From NCBI RefSeq assembly GCF_017916325.1, contig NC_090170.1, positions 1,118,001-1,182,000 of the forward strand: a DNA stretch of 64,000 nucleotides, given 5' to 3'. The notes beneath the pieces are model-generated. The model made no database searches and was not told where the DNA came from. It saw only the letters and a program-made list of their open reading frames with translations. Source of the stretch: Leishmania martiniquensis. Lineage: Eukaryota; Euglenozoa; Kinetoplastea; Trypanosomatida; Trypanosomatidae. The position numbers and the translations under genes were made by a program. This document shows, piece by piece, positions 39,391 through 50,400 of this stretch (positions are counted from its first letter, which is position 1; each line of letters begins with the position of its first letter).

Positions 39391-42300
39391 TCACTCCCAC
39401 AAGTTGGAACACCACGCGCTTGCTGCTAGAAACGTGAGCTGCTGTAAGGAGGCGAATGCAGGTCGATTGACCCCAAGCCCGCTCGCCAGAAAGCGAACAA
39501 GACTTCGACGCTCCTCTTTTATGCGACCGCAATTCATCATGACGGTGCTAAAGGTGTCCCAGGTGATCTCGTCCGTTGTGCGTCGCTGCGTGTATCCGTG
39601 GAAGCGGCCGTGAAGAAACAGCAGCAGTGGTTCCTCCATGTGAACCATAGAAGTGGCGAGAAAGTGGCGAAGACTCATAAAGGTCAGCGGAGTGGAGCGG
39701 GAGGCGGTATTGTAATCCTTGAAGATGTTCTCTGGGTCAATCAGGAATAGCGGGGAGGCGTTCCGGTAAAGGTAGTCAAAGACAGTGCGTGCCTCCGTAT
39801 CGGAAACAGGGGCGTTGGGGTCGGCTGAGGGCCAGCAGTGACTGAGATGGTACAACATGTACGAGACGAAGTGCACCTGCGTCGGGGACACAAAGCCGCG
39901 TATCACATCGAGGTAAGCAGCAAGCACCTTGTCCTTCTCGACCACAGCGTCCAGGTAGCACAAAATCTCGTACAGCGTCTTCGCCACCAACTCCGGATAC
40001 CCGTAGCGCACCTCAAGCTCGTCCACTAGCGCCTCCTGGAAGTCGCTGAGCACGTACATTTCCTTGAAAAGGCGCGCTGCCATGTCTTGCCGGAGCTGCA
40101 GGTTCGTACATTGCTGTGCGGCACGCGTCAGGCACTCCTCATAGCGGTACTCCATTCGAATAAAAAACCGCTCCGAGGCGCAGGCCATGAGGTGGTCGAT
40201 GGTGGTCACCTCGATCATGCGAGGGGTGAGGGAGCGAAAGGCACCAAAGAGCTCTTTGTACAAGAGCCACTCAGGCGCGCGGTCTGGGGAAAGCGGGTTG
40301 AGGCGCTGGAAAGCGACAGTCGAGGCCGTCGTCGAGCTCACTGCACCCGCGCGGTACTGCAACCCTGGGTTGTTCTCGACGAGACTCTTACTGCCGAGTT
40401 CCTTGAAAAGTTGCAGGTTAGGGTTGCCACGGTAAACAGTAGAATCGCCTCCCGCTCCACCACAATGTGACTCAGAGGCGCATTGGGACGCCATCGACCC
40501 CCTCTTACCTGGCACCGAGGCGTGTGTCCCGTGAGCGTTCTCGGCGTGTGCATACTTGATCTTCAAGTAATTTGTTGCTTCGGGTACCTGAATGGGCAGC
40601 GACGGGTCCACGTGGTTCATACGGCATAGCAGCTTCTGCTGCACCGGGTCCTCGCCGGTGTACACCTCGATGGTGGAAAGGAAGCGGTCGCTGTTCAGGT
40701 CTTGCAGCGGGCGGCGCAGAACGCGCCGCATGACCGCCTCCGCAGGCAGCACCTCTGGCATCATCCGCTGCACCACCACCACGTCTGCCTGCTCCGAGTT
40801 GGGCCGTGGAATCGTGAATGCGACGGAGGCAGTGGAGGGCCCAAGAATGTTTTCGACCCATTCTGCGCGACGGGCCTTGTCAACCCTCTGCAGCGTCCGC
40901 ATCCGTCTAGTAGCAGGCAGCTGTGGTAGTGCCGTCGCAAGGGGCCCGCTGCCTTGCGTGAGCGCGGCAGCCGTTGGCGAGGAAGGCTTCGGGCAGCTGT
41001 CAGAAGTCTTGGACAGAGGTGACAGGTTTGCGGCGTGCCGAGCATGGCACGAGTCGAGCAGCCCGATCTTAATAACACTCAGTGGGTCATCTGGGCGTTC
41101 CGTCGTCGGAGACGCCAACGTGCAGCTGTGCTCCTCCCTGGAGAGCGCCTGCCCAGGCAAAGAGCCGCCCGCTTGGCTGCTCTGAGTCTCCGGCGACATC
41201 GTCGTCTGCCTCTCCGCCGGCAAGAACGGTGCATCGGCGTACATGGAGCCCGACAGGCTAACCTTCCCCGGCCTCGCCACCTTTGTCTGGGAGTCGTTCG
41301 CGTTGATGGATGCCTGGTACTTTTGCAGGCGTCTCTGCAAAGTGTGCCGAGCTTTGAAGTGCTCGTACACGCGCCGGTCAAACAAAATGGCAACAAAGCC
41401 ATCTGTCTCATCGGGGGCTTCCTCTTGCTTGCCGCTGTGAACAAGCTCCAGAGGAATCCTATGCGAGTCTGCTTGATTGGTATCGTTGCCAGTCGTTGCT
41501 GACATCTTCTTGCCGCCGGTGCGATGTGTCGCCACTAGGCGCCGGTATGCCTCCTCGCAAAAGTGCATGTCCTCCAGAAGGACCACCACACTCTCCGCCA
41601 TTTTTTTCCGCAGGTCCCGTCGCGACCCTTCCGCTGTAAGCACAAACTCATTGTCGTACACATCCAGGACCTCGTTCACACGGCTCTCCACCTGTTCGAG
41701 CAGCACCAGCAACGCCACTCGTTCATCACCCTCGTCGAACAGGCTCTGCGTCTGCGCAATTTTGCTCAGCTTAAGCTGCTGATATCCCTCCTTCAATTGG
41801 TTGGACTTGCCACCTGCCATTTGCTTGCGCAGTCGGAAGAGCTGCAGCTGTGCATCTTTGTTCTCGATGCGAAGGGTCTGAATGTCGCGCTGCAGCCGAC
41901 ACTGAATCGAGGCAGCCTCCTGCGCGTCCATCTCTACCTTTTGGCGGAGTCGTCGGCATTCATTGGTGGCCTGGTCGAACTGTCGACGGACGCGCTCGAG
42001 CTCCGTCTCATACCACATGATTTGTTCGCTTTTTTCCTCCAAGGAGCGCTCCAGCAGCAGCACAGCCTCGCCAGAGGTTCCCTTGGAGAGAGCAGTGGCC
42101 AAGACTGCCTTGGCGCGCCCCAGCGACGCCGCCTCGTCAAAGTACGCCCGTGCCATCTGTATCTCCAGACACCCATCGGAACTGCCCTTCGACTTGCGTG
42201 GCGTGCTGCCGCTGATGCCAACCTGCTCGTTGGGCTGCGCCCCCGTTGCCGCGCTGGCAGTATCGTCATCGTCCCTTGCGGCATCATCGCAGTCACTGGC

Positions 42301-42822
42301 GGCGAAAATAGAGCGGCAGAATTCGACGCGGAAGAGCCGCAACAAATCGCCAACGTGGACATTACTGGGCTGCGCTTGCAAAGCGCAACTGACCCGATCA
42401 AACAGGTCCACCACCTTCAGAGTGCGGTCGAGTGACGGCGGCTCGTGCACCCCGCGGGTCACCAGTTCACGCAGCTCTGTCTCGCAGCGAAGCAGCTGAC
42501 TCCGCCACCCCTCACCGCCAGCGTGCGAGGAGGGCAGCGACGGCGCTAACGTCACACCGGGAAGTGCGCCGGCTGTTGCCATAAGCTCTTCCACCGGTGA
42601 CAGTGCCCCCCTATGGGTGGCGGCAGTGCCCTCTTCGGCTAATGGACCCAAGGTGCTTGCGAGCGGAGCCGCCACGCGCGCTGAAGAGGTTCGAAGGCGC
42701 CCATCAAGCGAGAAGGCGTTCTTCTTGTAGACATTAGCAAGTGGCTTGTTCTCACGTGAGGAGGTTGCTGGGAAGGTGGGCCGCGAGGTGGGCAGCGCTC
42801 GCGTGCTGCGCTGCTGCGACAT
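39391..42822 (-). CDS. Large coiled-coil protein, unknown function
   Basis: A 1143-aa protein. The N-terminal ~110 residues are low-complexity. A helical stretch with strong heptad-like charge pattern (LLLERSLEEKSEQ ... RIENKDAQLQLFRLRKQMAGG) spans ~250-360 and should form a coiled coil. A serine/proline-rich linker with few conserved features covers ~510-690. The C-terminal ~280 residues form a helical globular region (YKELFGAFRSLTPRMIEVTTI to the end), perhaps with degenerate EF-hand-like or armadillo-like helices; no canonical calcium loop is present. A cytoskeletal or flagellar structural role would fit but is inference. The frame opens at TTG 42834; ATG 42822 is the first true start. Confidence 0.85.
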   Translation of the reverse strand: MSQQRSTRALPTSRPTFPATSSRENKPLANVYKKNAFSLDGRLRTSSARVAAPLASTLGPLAEEGTAATHRGALSPVEELMATAGALPGVTLAPSLPSSHAGGEGWRSQLLRCETELRELVTRGVHEPPSLDRTLKVVDLFDRVSCALQAQPSNVHVGDLLRLFRVEFCRSIFAASDCDDAARDDDDTASAATGAQPNEQVGISGSTPRKSKGSSDGCLEIQMARAYFDEAASLGRAKAVLATALSKGTSGEAVLLLERSLEEKSEQIMWYETELERVRRQFDQATNECRRLRQKVEMDAQEAASIQCRLQRDIQTLRIENKDAQLQLFRLRKQMAGGKSNQLKEGYQQLKLSKIAQTQSLFDEGDERVALLVLLEQVESRVNEVLDVYDNEFVLTAEGSRRDLRKKMAESVVVLLEDMHFCEEAYRRLVATHRTGGKKMSATTGNDTNQADSHRIPLELVHSGKQEEAPDETDGFVAILFDRRVYEHFKARHTLQRRLQKYQASINANDSQTKVARPGKVSLSGSMYADAPFLPAERQTTMSPETQSSQAGGSLPGQALSREEHSCTLASPTTERPDDPLSVIKIGLLDSCHARHAANLSPLSKTSDSCPKPSSPTAAALTQGSGPLATALPQLPATRRMRTLQRVDKARRAEWVENILGPSTASVAFTIPRPNSEQADVVVVQRMMPEVLPAEAVMRRVLRRPLQDLNSDRFLSTIEVYTGEDPVQQKLLCRMNHVDPSLPIQVPEATNYLKIKYAHAENAHGTHASVPGKRGSMASQCASESHCGGAGGDSTVYRGNPNLQLFKELGSKSLVENNPGLQYRAGAVSSTTASTVAFQRLNPLSPDRAPEWLLYKELFGAFRSLTPRMIEVTTIDHLMACASERFFIRMEYRYEECLTRAAQQCTNLQLRQDMAARLFKEMYVLSDFQEALVDELEVRYGYPELVAKTLYEILCYLDAVVEKDKVLAAYLDVIRGFVSPTQVHFVSYMLYHLSHCWPSADPNAPVSDTEARTVFDYLYRNASPLFLIDPENIFKDYNTASRSTPLTFMSLRHFLATSMVHMEEPLLLFLHGRFHGYTQRRTTDEITWDTFSTVMMNCGRIKEERRSLVRFLASGLGVNRPAFASLQQLTFLAASAWCSNLWE

Positions 42823-43363
42823 ATTGCCAAACAACCAGCAACGTTTGTAAGGGCGGCCGAAGGCTTGGACGGATGTGTGAGGACAATATTGTTTTTTCCT
42901 TCAAGAGAAACAACAACAAGGGCCCTGCAGCAAAAGTAAAGGGAGGTAAAGGGCCTCCTAACAGGTAGAAAAGTCACCGAAGGGGGAAAGGCGGCGCCGG
43001 CAAGCCGCGCAGTGAATCCACGGGCGTTGGTGATTTGACACGTCTGAAGGCGCCGGTGAAGAGGAAGAGAAAGGGGACGACCATACGAAGAGTGACAGGG
43101 GAATTCGCGGCAGATCAGAGCGGTCACCGCGCCAGAGCAGCGACACACCCACATGCGCACGCCGAGCCGACGCGATCGAGTTGGCTCCATCACGGCGGCG
43201 CGCAGCAGTCTGGCAGCATCTTGCTCTTCGTTGTCTTCACTCATGGCTCCCATGCGGTGTTACGTGTCAGGGGCAAACGGGAAACAGCCGCGCATATTGC
43301 GCTGGCCTTATACGAAGAAAGAGAGAGCCACCGAAAACCCCACAACAGCAATTGCATCCATCC
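42823..43363. other. Intergenic spacer
   Basis: It lies between the dolichol kinase stop and the coiled-coil protein start. It contains purine-rich blocks near 43060-43080 and A-rich sequence near 42899-42918, with no recognisable gene. Confidence 0.45.
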
Positions 43364-45223
43364 TCACGGAGAGGCCACGCCCGGGGAAGGGAAGTTTTTC
43401 CACGGAGACGTCAAGGCGCTTGCCATGGAACTCGCTGTGGTGGGATTCGGCCGCGTGATGGCAGGGTTCACCCACAGTTCCTTTATCGGCACCAGCACTG
43501 CAAAGAGGTTGTTCACCGCCCCTAGCACGACCAAAGGCAGCTGCAGGTTATCGATGCCGTCCATGAAGCACTCCGTCAAGGTGCACACAGCAATCATGGT
43601 AAAGGAGTAGCACGCAGGGCCGGTCACTGGGACTTCAGCGATGGCGAGAATCACACCCCAGAAAACCAAGCCACATACGAGCCCACCCAGGGTACCAGTG
43701 GTCGTCTTGTGCGTGATAGAGGTGTTGGCGCGCTCCGTGAAGAGCGTGTTTTTGAGGTACCGCCCGAGTGCGCGTCGAGAGCTCAGAAAAAGTGAACTCC
43801 CGGTGATTGCCGCGCAGGAGTCCACGATGCCAAGCGAGACGATTCCAGGAATCACGTTGATCGACAGCTCGATGATAGCTGGGACTGCTGTGCTATCGAT
43901 GGACAGTTGCCGGTAGCGCATCATGAGAGAGATGCCAAAGCCGACCAGCAAGTAAATGTGGGTACGCACGACGCCGTCAAGGTGATCTCGTTCGTCGATG
44001 TGGCGCTCCATGAAGCGGGAGATGTACGGAGAACCGTACACGTTGTAGTGTCGCGCGACCTCTATCAGAATGCTTAAGCTGATGGCGGTCGAAAAGGCGA
44101 ACGCCATGAAGGGTGGATCGATCATCGTCGCCGGTGTGAAGAAAAGGACGGCGATGAAGTGGAAGAACTTTCGGCGAACCGTCGGCCGTACTTGAGCGGA
44201 CAGCACGTCCACTAAATAAACGGCAAGCGGTAGCAGCGTGAACCAGCACACAAGTGTCCACATGCGGAAACGGCTGGAAACAATGTACGCGAAAAGCCAC
44301 CGCAGCACGTTCTCGCGGAATTGGTAGCTGATGACCAGGGCCAGAACGACGCCGACCACCGCATTAGAGACCCAAAAAATGATCGTGATGCGTTCGCGGC
44401 TGACACGGCGGCGCGAAGACTTTGAATTTTTGTTCGTCGGAATGAGGCACCACCTTGACAAGATGGAGACCAGAGCAAAGATGTAGACGGCGCACAAGAT
44501 CATGCCGCGACTCGCCACGTGCGTATAGGACGTCTGGTACCCCGGCGCATTCAGTGATAGAACCGACTCGCGGCCGCCGTCAACGCTAAGGTTGTTGTTC
44601 ACGCAGATGTCGCAGAAGTAAAATCCAACAAGGGAGCTGATGAGGATCGCCTCATTGTCGCCGACGACAGGCAGAAGCTTCAAGAAGAACACGTATCCCG
44701 ACACCACGTAGGCTATGGCGCCAAGCGAGATGACCTTATCCTTCACGATGAAGTAGACCACTGTTAAGCCCACAACAGCGTAGAGGGCTACCTCGACAAC
44801 GACGTTGCGGTCCCGTGGCGACTTACCCCGCTTCTCGGCCCTTGATGCGACGAGGGACAGATAAGAAAGCAACGTCGAAGCGTAAAACAGAATCGGCGAG
44901 TGACCGAGATTCATCGCGTGATCGAGGCAGCGCTCAGACAAGAAAATGAGCGGCATCAGCAACCGACTCTCACCGTGCTCAGAGGTGAGGGCAACACTGC
45001 TAAGGACGAGAATGCTACCCGCCTGCATCCGAAACTGTGCCTGCCACGAGACATACGCCAGTAGCAACGCCCACAGCAGCAGCAGCGTTGACGAGTACGA
45101 AATCTCGATTCGCCTCCGAGCACGCTTTGGGCTCATCTCCGCCTCCGCAGTGGGACGCGTATTCAGCGGTGAGTTCTTCGCGTCCGTTGTGGGCGACTTT
45201 CGGAAATACATGGGATACTTCAT
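43364..45223 (-). CDS. DOLK: Dolichol kinase (Sec59/DOLK family)
   Basis: A 619-aa polytopic ER membrane protein with ~13-15 predicted helices. It should phosphorylate dolichol with CTP to give dolichyl phosphate, the lipid carrier for N-glycosylation and for the mannosyl donor of GPI anchors. Family landmarks sit in the C-terminal half: RRKFFHFIAVLFF (350-362), PGIVSLGIVDSCAAITGS (459-476) with the expected aspartate, THKTTTGTLGGLVCG (504-518) as the CTP-binding region, and ECFMDGIDNLQLPL (551-564) matching the conserved E..D.DN..LP. The N-terminal ~40 residues are hydrophilic, and ATG for Met30 is an alternative start because the first AG after the C/T-rich leader falls within codon 2. Confidence 0.88.
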   Translation of the reverse strand: MKYPMYFRKSPTTDAKNSPLNTRPTAEAEMSPKRARRRIEISYSSTLLLLWALLLAYVSWQAQFRMQAGSILVLSSVALTSEHGESRLLMPLIFLSERCLDHAMNLGHSPILFYASTLLSYLSLVASRAEKRGKSPRDRNVVVEVALYAVVGLTVVYFIVKDKVISLGAIAYVVSGYVFFLKLLPVVGDNEAILISSLVGFYFCDICVNNNLSVDGGRESVLSLNAPGYQTSYTHVASRGMILCAVYIFALVSILSRWCLIPTNKNSKSSRRRVSRERITIIFWVSNAVVGVVLALVISYQFRENVLRWLFAYIVSSRFRMWTLVCWFTLLPLAVYLVDVLSAQVRPTVRRKFFHFIAVLFFTPATMIDPPFMAFAFSTAISLSILIEVARHYNVYGSPYISRFMERHIDERDHLDGVVRTHIYLLVGFGISLMMRYRQLSIDSTAVPAIIELSINVIPGIVSLGIVDSCAAITGSSLFLSSRRALGRYLKNTLFTERANTSITHKTTTGTLGGLVCGLVFWGVILAIAEVPVTGPACYSFTMIAVCTLTECFMDGIDNLQLPLVVLGAVNNLFAVLVPIKELWVNPAITRPNPTTASSMASALTSPWKNFPSPGVASP

Positions 45224-47420
45224 TCGAGGTGTGTGTGCGGGGCGGTGGCCACGGGTATATGGGTCGGCAAGCGTGCGCCGATGGAAGGAGTAGTGCGTGA
45301 CGATTCTCTATAAGGCCCACCTGCTGACACTCAAGCCCGAAATACTGAGACGAAACCAGCTGGCGTGCAGAAGATCGACAGGGACGAGATGCGGCACCTA
45401 CCATTGCCACACGCGATCAGAGAGACACACAAGACGCTGCGTGGCAGGTGTCTGTCGCGGGTGTGCAGGCGTGCGAATGCTTCCACTCGATCTCCGTACA
45501 CCACACCGTTGCAGTTAAAGAGCACAGAAGAAACCAATCAAGCCGGAGCAGCCACGAAGAGAGGGAGAAAACGATGATGAGCAATGACAGAGGGAGCCGC
45601 TCAAGGCAGCACCAATATATCAGAAGGCCGTTGTGGCTCAGAGCGTCTCGTGAACTGTAATGGACACTACACAGCCAACGAGAAGAAGAGGGAGAAAGAG
45701 TGTGGCGAAGTGATGGCAGTTGTGTACGCACGTTACTCTCGAGCCTATACATATATATATATATGCGGATGTGCGTGGCTCCCATCTCCGGTCCTCTCCT
45801 AGCCGTTATCAAAAACTCATACAAACATCGCCTTCCACTGGCGAGGTTCTCATTGCAGGAGAAGATGGCACCGATCTGGTATACCTCCCTCCACCACTTC
45901 CACTTTACACAGCTCCACGACCGCTAAATCAATAAAGGGGCACTTGACAGCGTGCACGGCGTCATGGAGGAGCACTGCTTTGTAACAGGATTGAATATGC
46001 ATCGCTTGGTTTCGCTCTCAATTCCCGAGGCCCCCTATCGTGACGGGTAGTACAAGCTGTGTGTCTGTCTGTGTGTGGTGGTGGTGGTGGGGTTCGAGGA
46101 GGTGCGAGAGAAGCGAAAGGAAAAACTCCCGATGACTCACTTCATCGAGATCTGCGGTAAGTGGAACAACGTCAAGTGATGAAGAGCAGATGCGCGGCCA
46201 GTGAGGTGCCACACAAGTAGAACGGAGAGTCACTAGAGGGACTCACCACCATCTCCTTTTCAAATACTTTTGTTTTTTTTTCGCTCGTGAAACCGGCGTT
46301 CAAGAGGCTCTTAAACATACGATTAGTGCTGAAGCAGCAGGGCCTACTTTTGCACGCGCAACGTCTCCATCACGTTCGTGGAGCGAGGCCAACCTCATCA
46401 ACCCAATGGAATAGGAAGGTGCCTCGCCCCCAGCGAGAAGAGCTTGGCTCTCAAAGCGCCAATAGTGCACCTCTACGTGCAGCGGTCGCCTGCATGCCTC
46501 AGCTGGCGTGCACGAGTGCGCGTGTCTACAGGCTTTCTGCGCAACGGCGTATGCGCGGATCGCCCATCCGTAAGGAGGAAGGGAGGAGCAGGTAGAGATC
46601 AGGCGGGAGCTCCTGCACATGAAATCGCGTCATAACCTCTGTTCATGTCGAATGCGCATCGAAAGAGAAAGACGAATGCGAGGGGGAGAGAGGAGGAGGG
46701 GCTAAGATGGAACCATGGGCGGGAGACGGTGAGAAACGGGAGATACCGTACACCCATGTCCCCGTCAGCAAACATTTACGGTTGGCAGCGCGCATGGACT
46801 TGCTGTGTGGCGCCACGCGAAAAAGGAACGAGCCGATCGGAAGGGGAGGGGAACGAGGTATCAAGAGATCTCGATGCGCGCAGCAGCGGCGGCGGCCGCC
46901 ATTCCAAGAAGCTTGGCTACTGAAAGAACGACGGGGAGAGCTTCGCGGGCGCAGCAGCCCCCATTCGCCTACCAGTCTCCAAATGAGTAGGCATGTGCTG
47001 AGCGAGGCCTTCGGTATTTCCCATCGCCCTTTCGATGGCGAAAGCATTGGGGGCTGTGATCGAGACAGAGGAGGGATGGAGGAGGTAGAAAAAAAAAAGA
47101 GCTCCACGCAAGCTTCTTCATCCTGAGGATAAGAAGACGAGATAGCTACCGCTTACATATCAGCGCAGCTCATTTAATTACAACACGCACAGAGAGAGAG
47201 AGACGACCGGGGGTGAGGGATGTAGAAGAAGCGTGCCAGAGATAAGGGCGAGGGGCATGAAAACAGGAGAAAGGAGGGGCCGCACGTTGGGGTGCAACAC
47301 GGTGTAGCGGACGGAAGGGGTTCCAATCCGCGAGCAGCCGCTCGTGGCTGCCCCTTCCCTTCTTACCCCTCTCTCCACTCCCTCTTCTTACACGGCAACC
47401 GCGATGAAGGCGTCTGCATA
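45224..47420. other. Intergenic spacer of 2.2 kb
   Basis: It contains an AT dinucleotide run at about 45748-45763, a GGT/GTG run at 46074-46090, a T-run at 46268-46279 and an A-run at 47090-47099. Short frames exist on both strands, but none resembles a known protein. It should hold the 3' UTR of the TYW4-like gene. Confidence 0.45.
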
Positions 47421-50400
47421 TCAAGGCGCATCCGCGCCCAGCGCATCGCAACCACGCCGCGCATCTGCCATTGCCGCCGCGGTACCTTCTAGGTCCTGCA
47501 GAAAGCGCCGCACTGCGAATTCGACGTAGGTAGAGGGAAGCTGCACGGCGTCGGTATCTGCAGTGAGCCGCGCGTCAGCCAACACGTTGCGTGTAGCCGA
47601 CCTAAGCTCTTCGCAAACGCGCGTCACTGCCAAGATGTCCTTGTTCCCGTACAGGTCTTTCGGATCGTAGACAGCTGCATTGTCGAAGTGGCGGTAGAAC
47701 ACGTTGACGCTCACATTGTACCGTGCAGAAGCCGCGGCGGCAGTGCTGTCGGCCAAGTCTTCGTCTGGCAACAGCGTTGTAATGTGATGAAACCACATGG
47801 CAGGGAGGAAGAGCATGTCGCCCGGCCGCAAGATGACCTCCTGGGCCATTTTGCAGGCATCGATGAACCGGGGGTACCGCACGAGATCAGGCTCGTCCAG
47901 GCTCATCACCGCCGAGGAGCTACCCGTCACGTATAGGTTGTTGAACTCGCTCGGCGGAAACAGCACTACACGCTTGGTGCCGACAATTTGACAGAGCACG
48001 TTATCCAGTGCGTCATAATGTGTCCACAGCTGCAGCGGTGGAGCGCTCATGCGCAAACAGCACTGGTGCAGTCGTGGCAGAATGTGCTCCTTCGCGCCAG
48101 GCGGCAGCACGAAGTCTTTGCCTAGTGTCGGAAAGTCCGCCCAAACGTTCGAGCGCTCGTTCTTCATGTGGCCCGCTACAGAGCGGTAGTACCACGTCTC
48201 GCTCGGCGACCCACGCGTCTCTCGAAAAAGCGTCGTCGCTTCTTCGATGTGCTCCACCAGCTGCGCCAGTGTGACGTGACGAAAAGCGAAGTTCTTCCGC
48301 ACAAAGTCGAGACGCTGCGACCCCTCGGCCACGTGCACCGAGAGCGTGGAGCGCCCTTCCGCCGCCTTCAAGTACGCGGAGGAGCCCCAGGTGGACAAGC
48401 AGGAGCCGAGAGGCACGTTTCGGAACACGACCGGCTGCGCTGCTGTAGTGGCTGCCTCCAGAAATGCGGCTGCGCAGTAGTACGTCACCTCCCGCACAGT
48501 GGACCACGGCTTGGAGAGGAGTTGATCATAGGAGTAGACGAGCTTGGGCGCAGCGACGACTTTAGGGGCAGTGTCGCGCCCGACACTTAAGCAGGTTGCA
48601 GAGGTCATGCTCAGGAGCCGCGCCTTTGCATCGATAGCATCGCCCAGAAAGAGGAGCTGTGGCTTGGGTGCAAACGTGCCGAAGGAGAAACAGGTGTAGC
48701 CGCCACCAACGACACCCACCACACCCTCACCGAGGGCAACGCAGGAATGGCGAGACCACCACGGCGCATCCATGGGGAGCGACACCGTGACAGCAACTGC
48801 CACTGTCGCTTCACCATTGGTGCTGGAATCGAGAAGGGGTAGCGGGACTAGCAGAGCTGGTGGGACGTGGGATTTCTCCGTCCAGGTGCTGCCCCCTAAC
48901 ATGAGGAGGTAGTCGCGACGGTTCACACTTACCTGAGCCAGTGAGTGGGCATAGCGACCTTCACCGAGCCGCACCGGCAGGCAGGACCACTCCTTCGTAG
49001 AAGGCCGGAGCTGCCACAGGTGCCGGTTGCACGCGTCGCGCCCCAGCAGGACCCCGCCGGAGACCAGTGCAGCGTCCGGCGACAGTGCAACGGCTGCGGC
49101 CGAGTGCAGCGGGGGCGGCATAGGTCCGCTTGGCGAAGTGCAGTCTAGTACTTCGTAAGAAATGGTGTGGCGCTGCAGGCAAACGGTAACGCGGAAGCAC
49201 TCCAGCCCCGTAGTCGGATTCGTGACCGTAGTTTTGCCACCGACCAAGAGAAGTGTCGCCTCGTCCTTCGTGCCATCGAGCACCACCATGCTGTGGCGAT
49301 AGCGAGGGGAAGGGCAGCGCTGGTTTGCAGCTTCGCAGAGAACGTCCAGCCCCCTCCAGTGTGCGGTCACAGTGCTGCCGTAACTAATCGTGCGCGGCAG
49401 ATCGAGAGTCAGCAGAAAGGCCTTGTTGGACGGCGCAGACGGATTTGTGCGGCCGCCCCAAACGAGGAACGTGCGAGGGGCCACGCGCGAAAAGGAGTGA
49501 AACACCAGAGGCGGGGGAAGCGCTGATGCGGGCGCTAGTCCTGCGGTCTCTGCGACACCTTTGTCCCCTCCTGCGACGACGACACGTAGCTCCCCTTCTC
49601 GCAGACTGTGCACGTACACAGTGCTGACGCGCTGGTGCTGCTTGCCCGCGGCAAATCCTCCAAAGGAGACAAGGAGGTGGTCGCCGTTTGCAAGAGGCTC
49701 GACTGCGACGCCGCCGTTGCCCCAGCCCTCGAATCCGTAGCGCGAAGGCCAGCTGTGCAACGTACCCTTCATCGGCTCTGAGCTCTGTGGCACAGATTCA
49801 TCACCTCCCTCGATGCGCCCCTCGCCCTCCACCGAGCACTCCACAAAGGCCGGGTGAGCAGCACAGCCACTCGTTATTACCGAGTTCCACGCCCCTGGCG
49901 TGGCTGCCATGGTAATGCCATAATGTTCGCACATCTCGCTCCACTCCTCGAGCTCGTCAAAGTCCTCGAGGGCCTCGACGCGCTCCCGCTCGTCGTCGGC
50001 GAGACACCAAGCCGAGATGCGGTAGAAGTTCCCCCACCACGCATGACGCATGCCCGCCGCGCGTGCCCGACGCACCATGTGCGCTCCATCCGGAGAGGTC
50101 TGAATGCCCAACAAAGGGCTGCCCTTTTGGCGTAGCGAGTGTTGCATGACGCGGCCGAAGCTATCCAGAGGCGAGACCTGGTCGTACGCCACGAATACGG
50201 CGTTCCGGAAGCTTGCAGCCACGAGTGTCAGGAGCTCCGCCGCATCCTCGTGCGGCATGTACTGCATGACGCACTCCGCATAAATGATGGTTGGGTTCGT
50301 GGCCGCGAACCCAGCGGGGCTGTGGTGGTGGAGTGAATCCAGCAGCTTCGTGGACGCGACACGGAGATCGACGCCGATGGCGGAGTAGTGGGGACTGCGG

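Noticed and set aside
41563..42435. 290-codon plus-strand frame
   Set aside because: It is antisense to the coiled-coil gene; L/Q-rich composition follows from reading the helical-repeat codons backwards.
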